From a virus: DNA of 64,000 nucleotides. This document shows positions 28,637-37,227 of the stretch, piece by piece. The DNA lies in IMG/VR virus record IMGVR_UViG_3300032236_001259, positions 1-64,000 of that record. One strand, 5' to 3'. A program made the translations under genes and the position numbers. How positions within the stretch are numbered: position 1 is the stretch's first letter; each line of letters begins with the position of its first letter. The notes under the pieces are model-generated. The model did no database searches and was not told the origin of the DNA. It saw nothing but the letters and a program-made list of their open reading frames with translations.

Positions 28637-28885
28637 ATGTCAATAGTAGATTTAAAATCTCAATTATCGAATAATAATCAGTCATATCCTAATATCGACT
28701 TAAGTAAGCTAAATTCTAATTTGGATAATTTTACAACTTCATATCCAAGTGTTAATATAGCTAATTTAAATTCAAATATACCCCATAATGTTCCAATATT
28801 TAATGATGCCTTAGATTTATCTAAAATTGTTACAAAATTGGAAAAACAAGGGACATCTATAAAACCTTTTGGAAAAATTCAGTAA
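28637..28885 (+). CDS. Small rightward protein with internal repeats
   Basis: 82 residues. LKSQLSNNNQSYPNIDLSKL, LNSNLDNFTTSYPSVNIANL and LNSNIPHNVPIFNDALDLSKI are successive variants of one unit of about 22 residues ending (I/L)(D/N)(L/I)(S/A)(K/N)L. This points to a small repeat protein, perhaps a virion or tail component. It is a rightward gene in a leftward neighbourhood, preceded by the late-type motif. Function unknown. Confidence 0.6.
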   Translation: MSIVDLKSQLSNNNQSYPNIDLSKLNSNLDNFTTSYPSVNIANLNSNIPHNVPIFNDALDLSKIVTKLEKQGTSIKPFGKIQ

Positions 28886-28888
28886 GTA

Positions 28889-29017
28889 CTATCGCCCTTG
28901 GCCTCTATAGTTGCGTTCTTTTTTATCGCTTCTATTATAGACTTTTTTTGCCTTTCCGTTTTTCTTTTTTCCGAAAGTTACTTTCCTGCTATCATTTGAT
29001 CCTTTATCTTTTGCCAT
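28889..29017 (-). CDS. Tiny basic protein (42 residues)
   Basis: ATG at 29017 to TAG at 28889: MAKDKGSNDSRKVTFGKKKN and a lysine/arginine-rich remainder ending YRGQGR. Such short, disordered, basic proteins are common in Bacteroidota phages and could bind nucleic acid. Convergent with the 28637 gene, whose stop it almost touches. Confidence 0.6.
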   Translation of the reverse strand: MAKDKGSNDSRKVTFGKKKNGKAKKVYNRSDKKERNYRGQGR

Positions 29018-29032
29018 GTTATAATTAGAATT

Positions 29033-29296
29033 TTAAATTAAAATATTTATTTCTGAAATATATGTTGATTTCGGTTTAACTCCTACTATTCTTCTTACCT
29101 CTTTTCCGTCTTTTTCTATAATTATCTGAGGCACTGATCTGATATTATATTGCTCTGCAATTGAGGAATTTTGATCAATATCTATCGTTGAAAATGATGC
29201 ATTTTTGCTGAATTCTTCTGATAATTCATTGAAAGTGGGTGCTAAAATCTTACAAGGTTGGCACCATGATGCGGTAAAACGTATTATTTTAATCAT
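29033..29296 (-). CDS. Thioredoxin
   Basis: 87 residues. The redox motif WCQPC (Cys12, Cys15) is in place, with FTASW before it and the cis-proline segment RSVPQIII further on. It is a minimal thioredoxin, shorter than the cellular form. Phage thioredoxins may reduce ribonucleotide reductase or folding intermediates; no partner is seen here. Overlaps the upstream gene by eight bases. Confidence 0.9.
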   Translation of the reverse strand: MIKIIRFTASWCQPCKILAPTFNELSEEFSKNASFSTIDIDQNSSIAEQYNIRSVPQIIIEKDGKEVRRIVGVKPKSTYISEINILI

Positions 29297-29564
29297 TTTT
29301 ATGTATTTTTTGATAGTTTTTAAGTAAATTTAATAGATTTTCCATCATTTCTATGTCATTTTTTAGTTCAGGATTGATGATTTCTAATGAATTTTCAGTT
29401 TCTTCTATATAACCTTCTATGGTTTCTTCATCAATATCTTCAAAATCTGATTCAAGAAACTCATACCAAACACATTCAACCAGATCCATTGTGAAGTTTT
29501 TTAACTCAATTTCTTCTAATTTATCTACTAAATCGCTTATTTCTTGTTGAAAATCTGTATTCAT
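29289..29564 (-). CDS. Acidic helical protein of unknown function
   Basis: 91 residues, very acidic (ESDFEDIDEETIEGYIEETE), all-helical. It is coupled to the thioredoxin gene by overlap and lies one base from the nuclease-like gene upstream. No family recognised. Confidence 0.65.
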   Translation of the reverse strand: MNTDFQQEISDLVDKLEEIELKNFTMDLVECVWYEFLESDFEDIDEETIEGYIEETENSLEIINPELKNDIEMMENLLNLLKNYQKIHKND

Positions 29565-29565
29565 T

Positions 29566-30045
29566 TTATATGTTTTTATATTTTTTACCTAATTCTTCTA
29601 TTATTTTTATAGCTTCGTAAGAATCGATCTCAAATCCTTCTCTTTTATTATTTACTCTTTTTCCTTGATTTTCTAAATAATTATGAATTTCTTTTTCTAA
29701 TAATGGACCATTAGGACATTTATAAACAAAAACCGGATACCATGGTGTTATAACTCCAGTAGATGAATTTATTTGTCTACATCTTTCGTATACCGTTTTT
29801 CTAGTATAACCTATTTTACAAATTCCCGGCAGTCCGGGATTTACCAAAATATAAATATAATGTGGCTTATAAATACCATAAGTAGGATCTAACCAGGATT
29901 CTCCATAATAAATGACTTCTTCCCATTTTTCATCAATAGGTTTTAAACTGAATGCCTTTACCTGATCCATATTGTATGTAAAATCTTTTTCGGGATCCAA
30001 TTTTCTATAAAATTTGGTTTCCTCTTCTAAAATTCTGTTTATCAT
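29566..30045 (-). CDS. GIY-YIG-like (T5orf172/MUG113-type) protein
   Basis: 159 residues. From residue 63: YIYILVN, then CKIGYTRKTVYERCRQIN and PVFVYKCPNGPLLEKEIH, matching the T5orf172/MUG113 branch of GIY-YIG nucleases (two-strand start YIYI, then KIGYT, then an Arg, then a Glu-bearing helix, then EGFEID). The N-terminal 60 residues are not recognised. The likely activity is DNA or RNA cleavage, but the target is unknown. Confidence 0.75.
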   Translation of the reverse strand: MINRILEEETKFYRKLDPEKDFTYNMDQVKAFSLKPIDEKWEEVIYYGESWLDPTYGIYKPHYIYILVNPGLPGICKIGYTRKTVYERCRQINSSTGVITPWYPVFVYKCPNGPLLEKEIHNYLENQGKRVNNKREGFEIDSYEAIKIIEELGKKYKNI

Positions 30046-30086
30046 AAAGCAAAAGTAAAAATTAATTTTAAATCTGCAAATTTATT

Positions 30087-30650
30087 TTAACCATTTAACA
30101 ACAAATCTCTATATCGATAATAAAATTTATCTAGTAGAACATCTTTTAGATGTTCAAAACTCTTCTCTTTATGTAAAAAAGGAGCTTCTTTTACTACTAC
30201 TGCCATCTCATTTGGAGATGTCACTTCAATCAATCCTGCATAAGCAGGAATCATTGATGTAGTCAATAATCCTTTAGGAGCAGCATAAAAGAATTTATTA
30301 GGTTTTTTTATAAAATCTAAAGGATCGTTAGATTCTAAAAGTTGATGTTTATCTACTTTGTTGAAGTCGTCTTTAAAGTCACCCCTGGTGACCTTCACTT
30401 CGACTTCATACACATATCCGCTTTCTGAAACTGAGAAAAAATCACTTTCCCATTTGTATATATAAGCATTATTTATAACATATTTGTGGTTGATATATCT
30501 AAGCTGAAGAGAGCTTATGATGTCTTTAGAATTTAATTCATCTATTGATTTAACTGAAGAAATATTCTTAACTGATTTTTTCTTCTTATGGGTGGGTTTT
30601 ACTATATTTGAGTCTTTAAGAGACTTAAAATCTATTAACAAATCAGACAT
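30087..30650 (-). CDS. PD-(D/E)XK nuclease-like protein
   Basis: 187 residues. After a basic N-terminus, residues about 66-90 read KWESDFFSVSESGYV then YEVEVKVTRGDF: an acidic residue, a beta hairpin and an ExK pair (Glu84, Lys86) as in PD-(D/E)XK nucleases. PNKFFYAAPKGLL and IPAYAGLIEV continue the fold seen in MmcB/VRR-type DNA repair nucleases. First gene of the leftward block at the transcription switch. Confidence 0.65.
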   Translation of the reverse strand: MSDLLIDFKSLKDSNIVKPTHKKKKSVKNISSVKSIDELNSKDIISSLQLRYINHKYVINNAYIYKWESDFFSVSESGYVYEVEVKVTRGDFKDDFNKVDKHQLLESNDPLDFIKKPNKFFYAAPKGLLTTSMIPAYAGLIEVTSPNEMAVVVKEAPFLHKEKSFEHLKDVLLDKFYYRYRDLLLNG

Positions 30651-30742
30651 AACATAAAATTTTTTGTAAAAATATTAAAAATAATTTGGATTGTATTATA
30701 TTTTCTTTTATTTTTGTAATGTTAATTCATTATAAAAGTATA

Positions 30743-30756
30743 TCGCGTATACGCGA
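30743..30756. promoter_or_regulatory. Perfect 14-bp palindrome TCGCGTATACGCGA
   Basis: A GC-rich palindrome in very AT-rich sequence at the divergent switch, as expected for a dimeric protein operator or a nucleation site for DNA melting. Confidence 0.55.
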
Positions 30757-30764
30757 CAACACTA

Positions 30765-30833
<69 letters not shown>

Positions 30834-30845
30834 GATATTTATATA
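30834..30845 (+). promoter_or_regulatory. Late-promoter-like motif at the start of the rightward block
   Basis: GATATTTATATA, 47 bases before the ATG at 30893, directly after the TAAC repeats. Confidence 0.5.
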
Positions 30846-30892
30846 CTAATAATCAACTATATATAAACATATAATCAACTAATAATAAATAT

Positions 30893-31093
30893 ATGAAAAA
30901 TAAAGAGTTAGCTCTTAATAAGCTAGAGCAAGTAGAAGGAGCGGTAAATAATTTGAAATCTTCCGCGTATAGAGGACAATACGATGATCTTGAACAAAGA
31001 TTTGAAAGAGTTACGAATCTTTTAGAAGATCTTCGTAATCTAATCAGTATAGAAAAAGAACAATTTTTAACAGGCCCTCATCAAGGGTTATAA
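30893..31093 (+). CDS. Small helical phage protein
   Basis: 66 residues, coiled-coil-like (ALNKLEQVEGAVNNLK, DDLEQRFERVTNLLEDLRNLIS), ending GPHQGL. First gene of the rightward block. Similar short helical proteins occur near late regulators in other large myoviruses, without assigned function. Confidence 0.65.
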   Translation: MKNKELALNKLEQVEGAVNNLKSSAYRGQYDDLEQRFERVTNLLEDLRNLISIEKEQFLTGPHQGL

Positions 31094-31108
31094 AAAAAAC
31101 AAATAGTT

Positions 31109-31801
31109 ATGAAAGCAGAACAATTACAACAAAACTTTGAAACTTTAATTGATTTTATCAATCAAAAATTTACTGGGAAAAGAAAAGAAAAACTATTAGA
31201 TCTTTATGATAAATTAGCTGATAGAATTGCTACTGCACCGGCATCATCTAAAAAACAATATCATAATGCATTTCCGGGAGGATATGTTTTACACGTTTTG
31301 AATGTTATTTCAGCTACGGAAAAAATATCTAATCTATGGAAAGAATTAGGTCTAGAATTAGATTTTTCAGATGAAGAAATGTATTTCTCAGCATTAAATC
31401 ATGATCTAGGAAAGATTGGAAGTTTAGAGGAAGATTATTATATTCCTTGTACTGAAGAGTGGCAAAAGAAAAAAGGTCAGTTATATGTAACTAATCCCGA
31501 ACTTCAATTTATGAAAGTTTCTGAACGATCAATATTCATACTTCAACAACATGGAATTTCTATTTCAGAGAAAGAATATTTAAGTATTAAACTCCATGAT
31601 GGTCTATATGAGGAAGGAAATAAATCTTATTTCATATCTTTTAACGAAGGTTACGAATTAAAAACTTATTTGCCTTATATCTTACATCAGGCAGATCTTT
31701 TATGTTCTAAGATAGAATCAAAAAAAAGCGACAAACAGGTTAAAAATATAGAGATAGTAAAAACTAATAGTAAAGCTTTAAATAAATTTTTAAATGAATA
31801 G
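31109..31801 (+). CDS. HD-domain phosphohydrolase-like protein
   Basis: 230 residues. GGYVLHVLNV (His62) and ALNHDLGKIG (His98, Asp99) are the metal ligands of the HD superfamily, with further helices to the end. HD proteins remove phosphates from nucleotides or signalling molecules. T4-type phages often carry one near the late sigma gene, but its substrate is not known to me. It overlaps the next gene by eight bases. Confidence 0.75.
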   Translation: MKAEQLQQNFETLIDFINQKFTGKRKEKLLDLYDKLADRIATAPASSKKQYHNAFPGGYVLHVLNVISATEKISNLWKELGLELDFSDEEMYFSALNHDLGKIGSLEEDYYIPCTEEWQKKKGQLYVTNPELQFMKVSERSIFILQQHGISISEKEYLSIKLHDGLYEEGNKSYFISFNEGYELKTYLPYILHQADLLCSKIESKKSDKQVKNIEIVKTNSKALNKFLNE

Positions 31802-32105
31802 TATGTTAATAGTTAATATTTTATTTTTTATAGCACTCGTAGCAGCTGCATTTGTGATTAAAAATCTACTTAAAAAAGTTGAAATGTATGAAGACGATAT
31901 TCAACTTAAAGATGAGTTTTTAACTAAGTTTAAAACTATGGTGGGCACATCTTCAGAAAAAATGTACGAGTTAGATCAAAAAGGAGTTTTTGAATCAGAC
32001 GACGAGATAGGATTTATTTTCCAAGATATTAAAAATATATCTATGGGATTGAATGCTTACTTTCAGAATTATATGAAAGAAGAAGATACCAATAAGAAAA
32101 AATAA
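31794..32105 (+). CDS. Membrane-anchored helical protein
   Basis: 103 residues. Transmembrane segment about 5-23, then a charged helix and the stretch ELDQKGVFESDDEIGFIF, which I recall from proteins encoded next to gp55-like genes in marine T4-type phages. Two start codons (31794 and 31803) are possible. Function unknown; the location suggests co-expression with the sigma factor. Confidence 0.65.
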   Translation: MNSMLIVNILFFIALVAAAFVIKNLLKKVEMYEDDIQLKDEFLTKFKTMVGTSSEKMYELDQKGVFESDDEIGFIFQDIKNISMGLNAYFQNYMKEEDTNKKK

Positions 32106-32171
32106 TTAGTTACGTTAAAAAATAAACAGTTATGTATAAAATAATCAATAATAAAATTATAAGCAGAGTGT

Positions 32172-32927
32172 ATGCCGAGAAAGAAAAAATTAGAATCAGT
32201 TTTTGATGAAGAGATTTATACAAAGAATGGAAAATTAAGAAAACGTAAAAAAAAGAAATCAAGAGAGTATTTTGATAAATCTACAGAAGATGCTATTGTC
32301 GCGTACTTAGCTTCTTCCGATGAAGCTGAGCGTAATTTTCTTTACAATGAAAAAATCGATCATAGCTTTTACAAATTAGCCGAAAACATCATCCACACAT
32401 TTAAGTTCTATTATACAGAACTAGACAACGTTGAAGATTTAAAACACGAAGTTGTCACTTTCCTTTTAGAAAAATTACATAGGTACGATCAGTCAAAAGG
32501 TAAAGCTTATTCGTATTTTGGTACGATAGCTAAAAGATATCTAATAGTTTACAACGAAACTAATTTCAAAAAATTAAAAGCAAAAGCTGAATTAGAAGAA
32601 GTAGATGAAGATAGAAGAATAGTATCAGATTTATTAAGTAAAGACGATGCTAGTGAACTAACTTCATTTATAGATTCGTATGTAAAATATGTTGAAGAAC
32701 ATATGGAAAGATTATTCGTATCGGAGAATGAACAGACTATTGTTATAGCTATAATGGAAATATTCAAAAGAAGAGAGAATCTAGAAGTATTCAATAAACA
32801 GCATTTTTACTTCTTTATAAGGGAGATCACCGGCCAATCGACACCGAACATCACCAAAGTAGTTAAAGAGCTTAAAAAGGTCTATAAACACCTTATGAAC
32901 GTTATGTATCTGGAAGGTGAAATATAA
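32172..32927 (+). CDS. gp55-like sigma factor for late transcription
   Basis: 251 residues. A lysine-rich start (MPRKKKLES, KLRKRKKKKSRE) is followed by a sigma-region-2-like helical domain: ENIIHTFKFYY, NVEDLKHEVVTFLLEKL, YDQSKGKAYSYFGTIAKRYLI. This order (helix, E-D-L-x-x-E, L, then F/Y-x-P-or-S-x-x-F-x-Y) is that of T4 gp55. It would direct host RNA polymerase to late promoters, probably the ATATTTATATA sites found before many rightward genes. The C-terminal third (about 170-251) is helical and basic. In T4 the late system also needs gp33 and the sliding clamp gp45; candidates for gp33 are nearby, gp45 is not seen here. Confidence 0.8.
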   Translation: MPRKKKLESVFDEEIYTKNGKLRKRKKKKSREYFDKSTEDAIVAYLASSDEAERNFLYNEKIDHSFYKLAENIIHTFKFYYTELDNVEDLKHEVVTFLLEKLHRYDQSKGKAYSYFGTIAKRYLIVYNETNFKKLKAKAELEEVDEDRRIVSDLLSKDDASELTSFIDSYVKYVEEHMERLFVSENEQTIVIAIMEIFKRRENLEVFNKQHFYFFIREITGQSTPNITKVVKELKKVYKHLMNVMYLEGEI

Positions 32928-32938
32928 ATTGCTTAAAA

Positions 32939-32950
32939 CTATATTTATTA
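32939..32950 (+). promoter_or_regulatory. Late-promoter-like motif upstream of 32963
   Basis: CTATATTTATTA, a variant of the motif, 12 bases before the ATG. Confidence 0.4.
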
Positions 32951-32962
32951 AAAAGGATAAAA

Positions 32963-33331
32963 ATGGCAGAATTTGATCAAATAATTTTTGGTAAAAAGAA
33001 GTTTTCAGACGTACTACAGGAGATTTACACTAGATCTACTACTAAAGAAAAGCAGATTACGGAGCTAATTGAGCAATTAAAAGAGCTTATTCAAAATACC
33101 GGAGATGCGGTAATGATGGTTCCGCTTATAGCGAGTTATATGGATTTGAATCTAAAAAATGACGATTCATTAATCAAAATGGCAGCTATTGTACAAAAAG
33201 CCATGACTAGAGGTAAAGAAACGGGTGATTTTCTTTTACCAGATAATGAAAAAGAAGAATTATTAAGGTTAGCTCAAGAAGCTACCGCTGAAAAATCTAT
33301 TTCTAAAAATATAAAGTTACCATCAGCTTAA
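32963..33331 (+). CDS. Small acidic helical protein next to the late sigma gene
   Basis: 122 residues, all-helical with a hydrophobic middle (GDAVMMVPLIASYMDLNLK) and an acidic/polar end. Position directly after the gp55-like gene makes a late coactivator role (T4 gp33-like) worth testing, but no sequence similarity to gp33 is visible to me. It ends with a one-base overlap into the hub gene. Confidence 0.6.
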   Translation: MAEFDQIIFGKKKFSDVLQEIYTRSTTKEKQITELIEQLKELIQNTGDAVMMVPLIASYMDLNLKNDDSLIKMAAIVQKAMTRGKETGDFLLPDNEKEELLRLAQEATAEKSISKNIKLPSA

Positions 33332-34914
33332 TGGGTGAAAATTCAATTAAAGTCGGAACAGCGGCCATGTTCTCTGATAATTCATTCGACCTTCGATCAT
33401 TTGAAGGGGGTATACATGATTCTATCATAGCTAGAGTTACATTTATTCTTTTGGATGATAGCGATCAAGTTAGATTTAATTCATACGGTGGATGGAAAGC
33501 TTTAGGAACAATAGAATGCGTTCCTTATTTAAATGATTCGAAAACAACTACTAAAATAGTTGCAAAACCAATGAATGGACATTTTAGCAAATACCCAGTG
33601 TTAAATGAATTAGTTCTTATAAAGAAAGCGGTTAGTTATATATCTCAAGGTGGTCAAAACAATTATAATCCAGATTATTATTATACAGATATAATACATA
33701 CATGGAATGCCATAGAGCATAATGCTACACCTGATTCTAACTTACTTTCATCTACTATAGAAAATACAACTACTTACTCCGATTCAACTATAGGTCATAC
33801 TGCAAAAAACAATATTCAAAATTCTGTATCTATAACTGGACAATTTAATGAAAAAGGAAAAACTAGAAAATTAATATCACTCCCAGGAGATGTGACAATA
33901 CAAGGTAGATCAGGACACAGTATAAGATTTGGTTCATCTATTGATGGTTTTAATAGTCCAATAAAAGGAAATGATAGATCTCCATTAATAATGATCTCAA
34001 ATAATCAACATGAGAGAGATAATAGTAACCCATCATTTGAAGATATCAATAAAGATGGGTCTTCATTATATATATTAAATGGTCATGATATAGGATTTGA
34101 AATTTCAAGTTTAAATTTTGATTCTCATAATATGGTTATTAATGATAGTGTTAAAAGTAATTATATCGTTCCGACTAATCCTTCGGAAGTTCCTTTTACA
34201 CAATCTCCTACTAAAACTGACAGTGTTGTAAATAAAGATAAAGATTCGGTTCCATCTAATTTTCCTGTTTCTAATTCGACACCAACTAAAAATACTAATA
34301 ATACAGACGATGATTTAGAAGAACTTCCAGCAAATGAGAGTCTTTTACCATTTGTTAAAGAAACAGAAAAAGATATAGTTAATATAAATAATACTTATAA
34401 CGATTTTGATAATAACACCATACCTGATTCTAAATCAGTAGTTAATAACATATCTAGCACTAAACTTATTTTTAATAAAGTTCCATTTGAAATACAACAG
34501 AATAAGACATACTGCTTAGTTGCTTGCATATCTATGCTATTAAGAAGTTTAAATATATCGAATGTAAATCAAGATAAAATAGGTTCATTAACAGATAAAA
34601 CAGGAAATTTGAATTTATTTGATGTAGGAAAAGTCTATAATTTATCATTTAAAAAAATTCCAATTAGCGGTGGAATTAAAGGATACCAGACTATATCTGA
34701 AAAATTGATATCTAATAATTCTCCTTTTATTTTAGAGAGAAAATCAATTGAACATCCTGATCTAGATAGTAAAAGTCATTTTGTGGTTGTTGTCGGTATC
34801 GATAGTGACGGCTCAATCATTACAAGAGATCCTAGAGGAAAAAATTTTAGTAATTATAAATTAAATGTATCAGATCTGAAACCTTCAGGTGGTACAATAA
34901 GAATATTTAAATAA
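33331..34914 (+). CDS. gp5-like baseplate hub/spike protein with a C39-like cysteine peptidase domain
   Basis: 527 residues. Residues 1-270 resemble gp5/OB-fold hub proteins: RVTFILLDDSDQ, GGWKALGTIECVP, then a beta-helix-like region (PGDVTIQGRSGHSIRFGSS). A long Ser/Thr/Asn linker (about 275-375) leads to a domain from 378 to the end with FEIQQNKTYCLVACISMLL (Cys395 the nucleophile), SHFVVVVGID (His483) and TRDPRG (Asp500), the C39-like peptidase order. T4 gp5 carries a lysozyme domain to digest the wall; here a peptidase takes that place. It would act on wall peptides or envelope proteins during entry. All catalytic residues are present. The start has a one-base overlap with the previous gene. 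Confidence 0.75.
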   Translation: MGENSIKVGTAAMFSDNSFDLRSFEGGIHDSIIARVTFILLDDSDQVRFNSYGGWKALGTIECVPYLNDSKTTTKIVAKPMNGHFSKYPVLNELVLIKKAVSYISQGGQNNYNPDYYYTDIIHTWNAIEHNATPDSNLLSSTIENTTTYSDSTIGHTAKNNIQNSVSITGQFNEKGKTRKLISLPGDVTIQGRSGHSIRFGSSIDGFNSPIKGNDRSPLIMISNNQHERDNSNPSFEDINKDGSSLYILNGHDIGFEISSLNFDSHNMVINDSVKSNYIVPTNPSEVPFTQSPTKTDSVVNKDKDSVPSNFPVSNSTPTKNTNNTDDDLEELPANESLLPFVKETEKDIVNINNTYNDFDNNTIPDSKSVVNNISSTKLIFNKVPFEIQQNKTYCLVACISMLLRSLNISNVNQDKIGSLTDKTGNLNLFDVGKVYNLSFKKIPISGGIKGYQTISEKLISNNSPFILERKSIEHPDLDSKSHFVVVVGIDSDGSIITRDPRGKNFSNYKLNVSDLKPSGGTIRIFK

Positions 34915-35384
34915 TGACATTTAAACAGTTTAATTCATATGACAAAAATTATGTCATATTAACTTCAGATAGAATAGTCATCAATAGCAAAGGTGAAAAT
35001 ATATTTTTAGCGGCTAAACATGATATAGCTCTATCTGCTGTCGGGAGTGTGCATATAGATATTGGTATTTCTGGAAAACAAGATGCAAATAAAAATGTAT
35101 TTGTTGTTAATTCTCCTAATATACAATTTGGATTGCCTCAAAAAGGTACAAACGAGCATGTAGCTAAGGCTGAATCTGTTGTAAATTTTATAGCTGATAT
35201 ATCTTCTATATTAAGTCTTTTTAGCAATCTATTAGAATCGGCACAAGCTATTGGTATGGGAACAGCTTCTGTACCCTCTGTAAACGCAGCTGGTAGCTAT
35301 TTAAAAGGAGAGATAAATAGAATAAATAAAAAATATGGAACAGAGTCTTCGCCTATTATTTCATCAATAACAAAAACCATATAA
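34914..35384 (+). CDS. Baseplate spike-associated protein
   Basis: 156 residues. The first half (ILTSDRIVINSKGENIFLAAKHDIALSAVGSVHID) has the repeated VxI/DIxxxA pattern of a beta-helix, as in the gp5 C-terminal spike. The second half is hydrophobic and helical. It overlaps the hub gene by one base. A spike tip or hub partner is likely; assignment by position and pattern only. Confidence 0.65.
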   Translation: MTFKQFNSYDKNYVILTSDRIVINSKGENIFLAAKHDIALSAVGSVHIDIGISGKQDANKNVFVVNSPNIQFGLPQKGTNEHVAKAESVVNFIADISSILSLFSNLLESAQAIGMGTASVPSVNAAGSYLKGEINRINKKYGTESSPIISSITKTI

Positions 35385-36385
35385 TGGCATTAAATGAAGA
35401 TAACATAAGTTCTATCAGACATACTAAAAATCAAAATATCAATGATATTACTAATGCTGCAACAGTTGGAGAATCTTTAAATAATAGCACTTCAAATAAT
35501 GTTAATTATTCGAATTCAAATGTAGCAAAAGTAAATAGCACAAGTAATCTAGTTACAGATTTGAATCAGAACGTAACTACTGCTGTATCTGATCCTTTTG
35601 GTTCTGCTATTAATTTAGCTATAAATAAGATTAATAAATTAGTACCAATTATAGAAAGTAAGATTGATACTTTAGAACAGGATATAATAAAAAAATCAGA
35701 TAGTAAAGGTAGAGTTACTATTCAGGGAAACACTATAGTTATTACTGTAACTAAAGAAGATCAGTCTCAAGCTATTGCTTTAGAATCTAAAATTAGTACA
35801 TCTGTAAATTCTATCAAAAATACAATAGTAAACTTGAAGAATTTATTAACTGTGTTTTCTTCAATAAATACCGCAATAAGTATTTTTACTACAATAATAT
35901 CATTTCAAGAAAGTGCTATTATGTTAAATCCGGTTACTGGGCCTACCTACAATATACTAAAAAAAGGTATAAAAATTATCTTTTTAAAAGAAATGGTAAG
36001 TGCTTATAGTGTGTTTTTGAAATCTCAAATTGAAGCGAATCAGAAAATTTTAGATAATTTAATCAATAAATTTTCCAATTTAAACATAACTATTAAAATC
36101 TCAGATCAAGCCAATATTGGTAGCTATATAAATGAAAGTCAAGCTCAATCTTTACTAGCAGACGACCTATTAAATACCGGTACTGGACAGCAAAATATTA
36201 AAAATATAACTTCAGATTACAATAATTATGTATTAAAAGTAGAAAAATACGGATCAAAAGAGATAATAGGGCGCGCATATGATAGAAATACTGGATTAAT
36301 CGCGGCGGAAACCGCTCCAAGTTTGGTATCAACCCCAGATCAACTCATAAATGAGTTAAAAACTATTTTAAACATACGATCATAA
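35384..36385 (+). CDS. Unknown structural protein with coiled coil
   Basis: 333 residues. Polar Ser/Asn-rich start, coiled coils at about 80-105 (NLAINKINKLVPIIESKIDTLEQD) and about 130-175, a hydrophobic patch (FTTIISFQESAIMLNPV) and a C-terminal part with VEKYGSKEIIGRAYDRNTGLIA. Flanked by spike and wedge genes, so it is probably a hub or tail-tube-attached structural protein. It cannot be named. Confidence 0.65.
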   Translation: MALNEDNISSIRHTKNQNINDITNAATVGESLNNSTSNNVNYSNSNVAKVNSTSNLVTDLNQNVTTAVSDPFGSAINLAINKINKLVPIIESKIDTLEQDIIKKSDSKGRVTIQGNTIVITVTKEDQSQAIALESKISTSVNSIKNTIVNLKNLLTVFSSINTAISIFTTIISFQESAIMLNPVTGPTYNILKKGIKIIFLKEMVSAYSVFLKSQIEANQKILDNLINKFSNLNITIKISDQANIGSYINESQAQSLLADDLLNTGTGQQNIKNITSDYNNYVLKVEKYGSKEIIGRAYDRNTGLIAAETAPSLVSTPDQLINELKTILNIRS

Positions 36386-36398
36386 ATTTTATAACCTA

Positions 36399-36409
36399 AT
36401 ATTTATATA
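36399..36409 (+). promoter_or_regulatory. Late-promoter-like motif upstream of 36414
   Basis: ATATTTATATA, ending 4 bases before the ATG. If this is the -10 element, the transcript would start at or inside the gene, giving little or no leader. Confidence 0.45.
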
Positions 36410-36413
36410 AAAT

Positions 36414-36827
36414 ATGAAACAAGAAGAATTACTGCTTTTTAATGAGCTTATAAAGGAAACAGTAAGAGCAACTGTCAAAGAAATTATTAAAGAAGAACTT
36501 TCTGATAATTTAAGAAAGGATATAAGAGATGTTAAATTGCTTTTAGCAAAATCTATTAAAGAATCGGTTGCTTTAAGAGAAAGTGGAGGTAATAACTACC
36601 AACCGATAGACAGATCTGAATTAAAAAATAAGATTAGGGAAGCAGTAGCAGGAGACGAATTTAGAGATTTGATGACTACTAAAAAAAGATCACCTATTCC
36701 TATGATGTCTCAGGAAACCGCAGTAAATGTTTCATTGAATGGCACATTACCTGATTTTGATGCTCCGATACCATTTATAAAAAAAGATAGCATAGCTTGG
36801 AAAGAGATGCAAGAAAAATTAATGTAA
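36414..36827 (+). CDS. Unknown helical structural protein
   Basis: 137 residues. N-terminal amphipathic helices (MKQEELLLFNELIKETV, AIVKEIIKEELS) then a basic and proline-bearing middle (TTKKRSPIPMMS) and an Asp/Pro-rich end. Its N-terminus resembles the (L/I)xE-ending helices of the 57-63 kb proteins. Located between hub and wedge genes. Function unknown. Confidence 0.65.
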   Translation: MKQEELLLFNELIKETVRATVKEIIKEELSDNLRKDIRDVKLLLAKSIKESVALRESGGNNYQPIDRSELKNKIREAVAGDEFRDLMTTKKRSPIPMMSQETAVNVSLNGTLPDFDAPIPFIKKDSIAWKEMQEKLM

Positions 36828-36828
36828 A

Positions 36829-37227
36829 ATGGCTAGTAGAGTTCAATATAATATTAATACATTAGATCTGGGTAAAACTAAAGGCATGGGAATAAAATTG
36901 CCTTTTAACAGATATAATATATTTGATATTAACTATACTACAACAGATCAAATAAAGAGCAATTTATTGAACTTTATGTTGACTAATAAGGGAGAAAGAC
37001 TATTTAATCCAAATTTTGGAGCAGATATTAGGAATCTTTTATTTGAACCAAATACGGATTTAAGTGAGTTTCAGGCATCATTAATAACTAATATTTCTAA
37101 TAATTTTCCATCAATAACAATAAATTCATTGAATATTATCCCAGATATTGATAATAGTAATGTAAAATTTATTTTGAATTATAGTGTAAATAACCAACAA
37201 GATAGTTTAGTAATACAGATAACATAA
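36829..37227 (+). CDS. 25: gp25-like baseplate wedge protein
   Basis: 132 residues. KGMGIKLPFNRYNIFDINYTT, LNFMLTNKGERLFNPNFGADIRNLLFEP and a C-terminal beta sheet follow the gp25/GPW family (landmarks LTNKGERLFNP and FGADI). gp25 is a wedge component that contacts the sheath and starts its assembly. The same gene precedes gp6 in T4-type genomes, as here. It overlaps gp6 by one base. Confidence 0.85.
   Translation: MASRVQYNINTLDLGKTKGMGIKLPFNRYNIFDINYTTTDQIKSNLLNFMLTNKGERLFNPNFGADIRNLLFEPNTDLSEFQASLITNISNNFPSITINSLNIIPDIDNSNVKFILNYSVNNQQDSLVIQIT

Noticed and set aside
32132-32206. 24-codon frame (MYKIINNKIISRVYAEK...) before the sigma gene as a leader peptide
   Set aside because: It overlaps the sigma start in another frame and shows no regulatory structure; too short to support.
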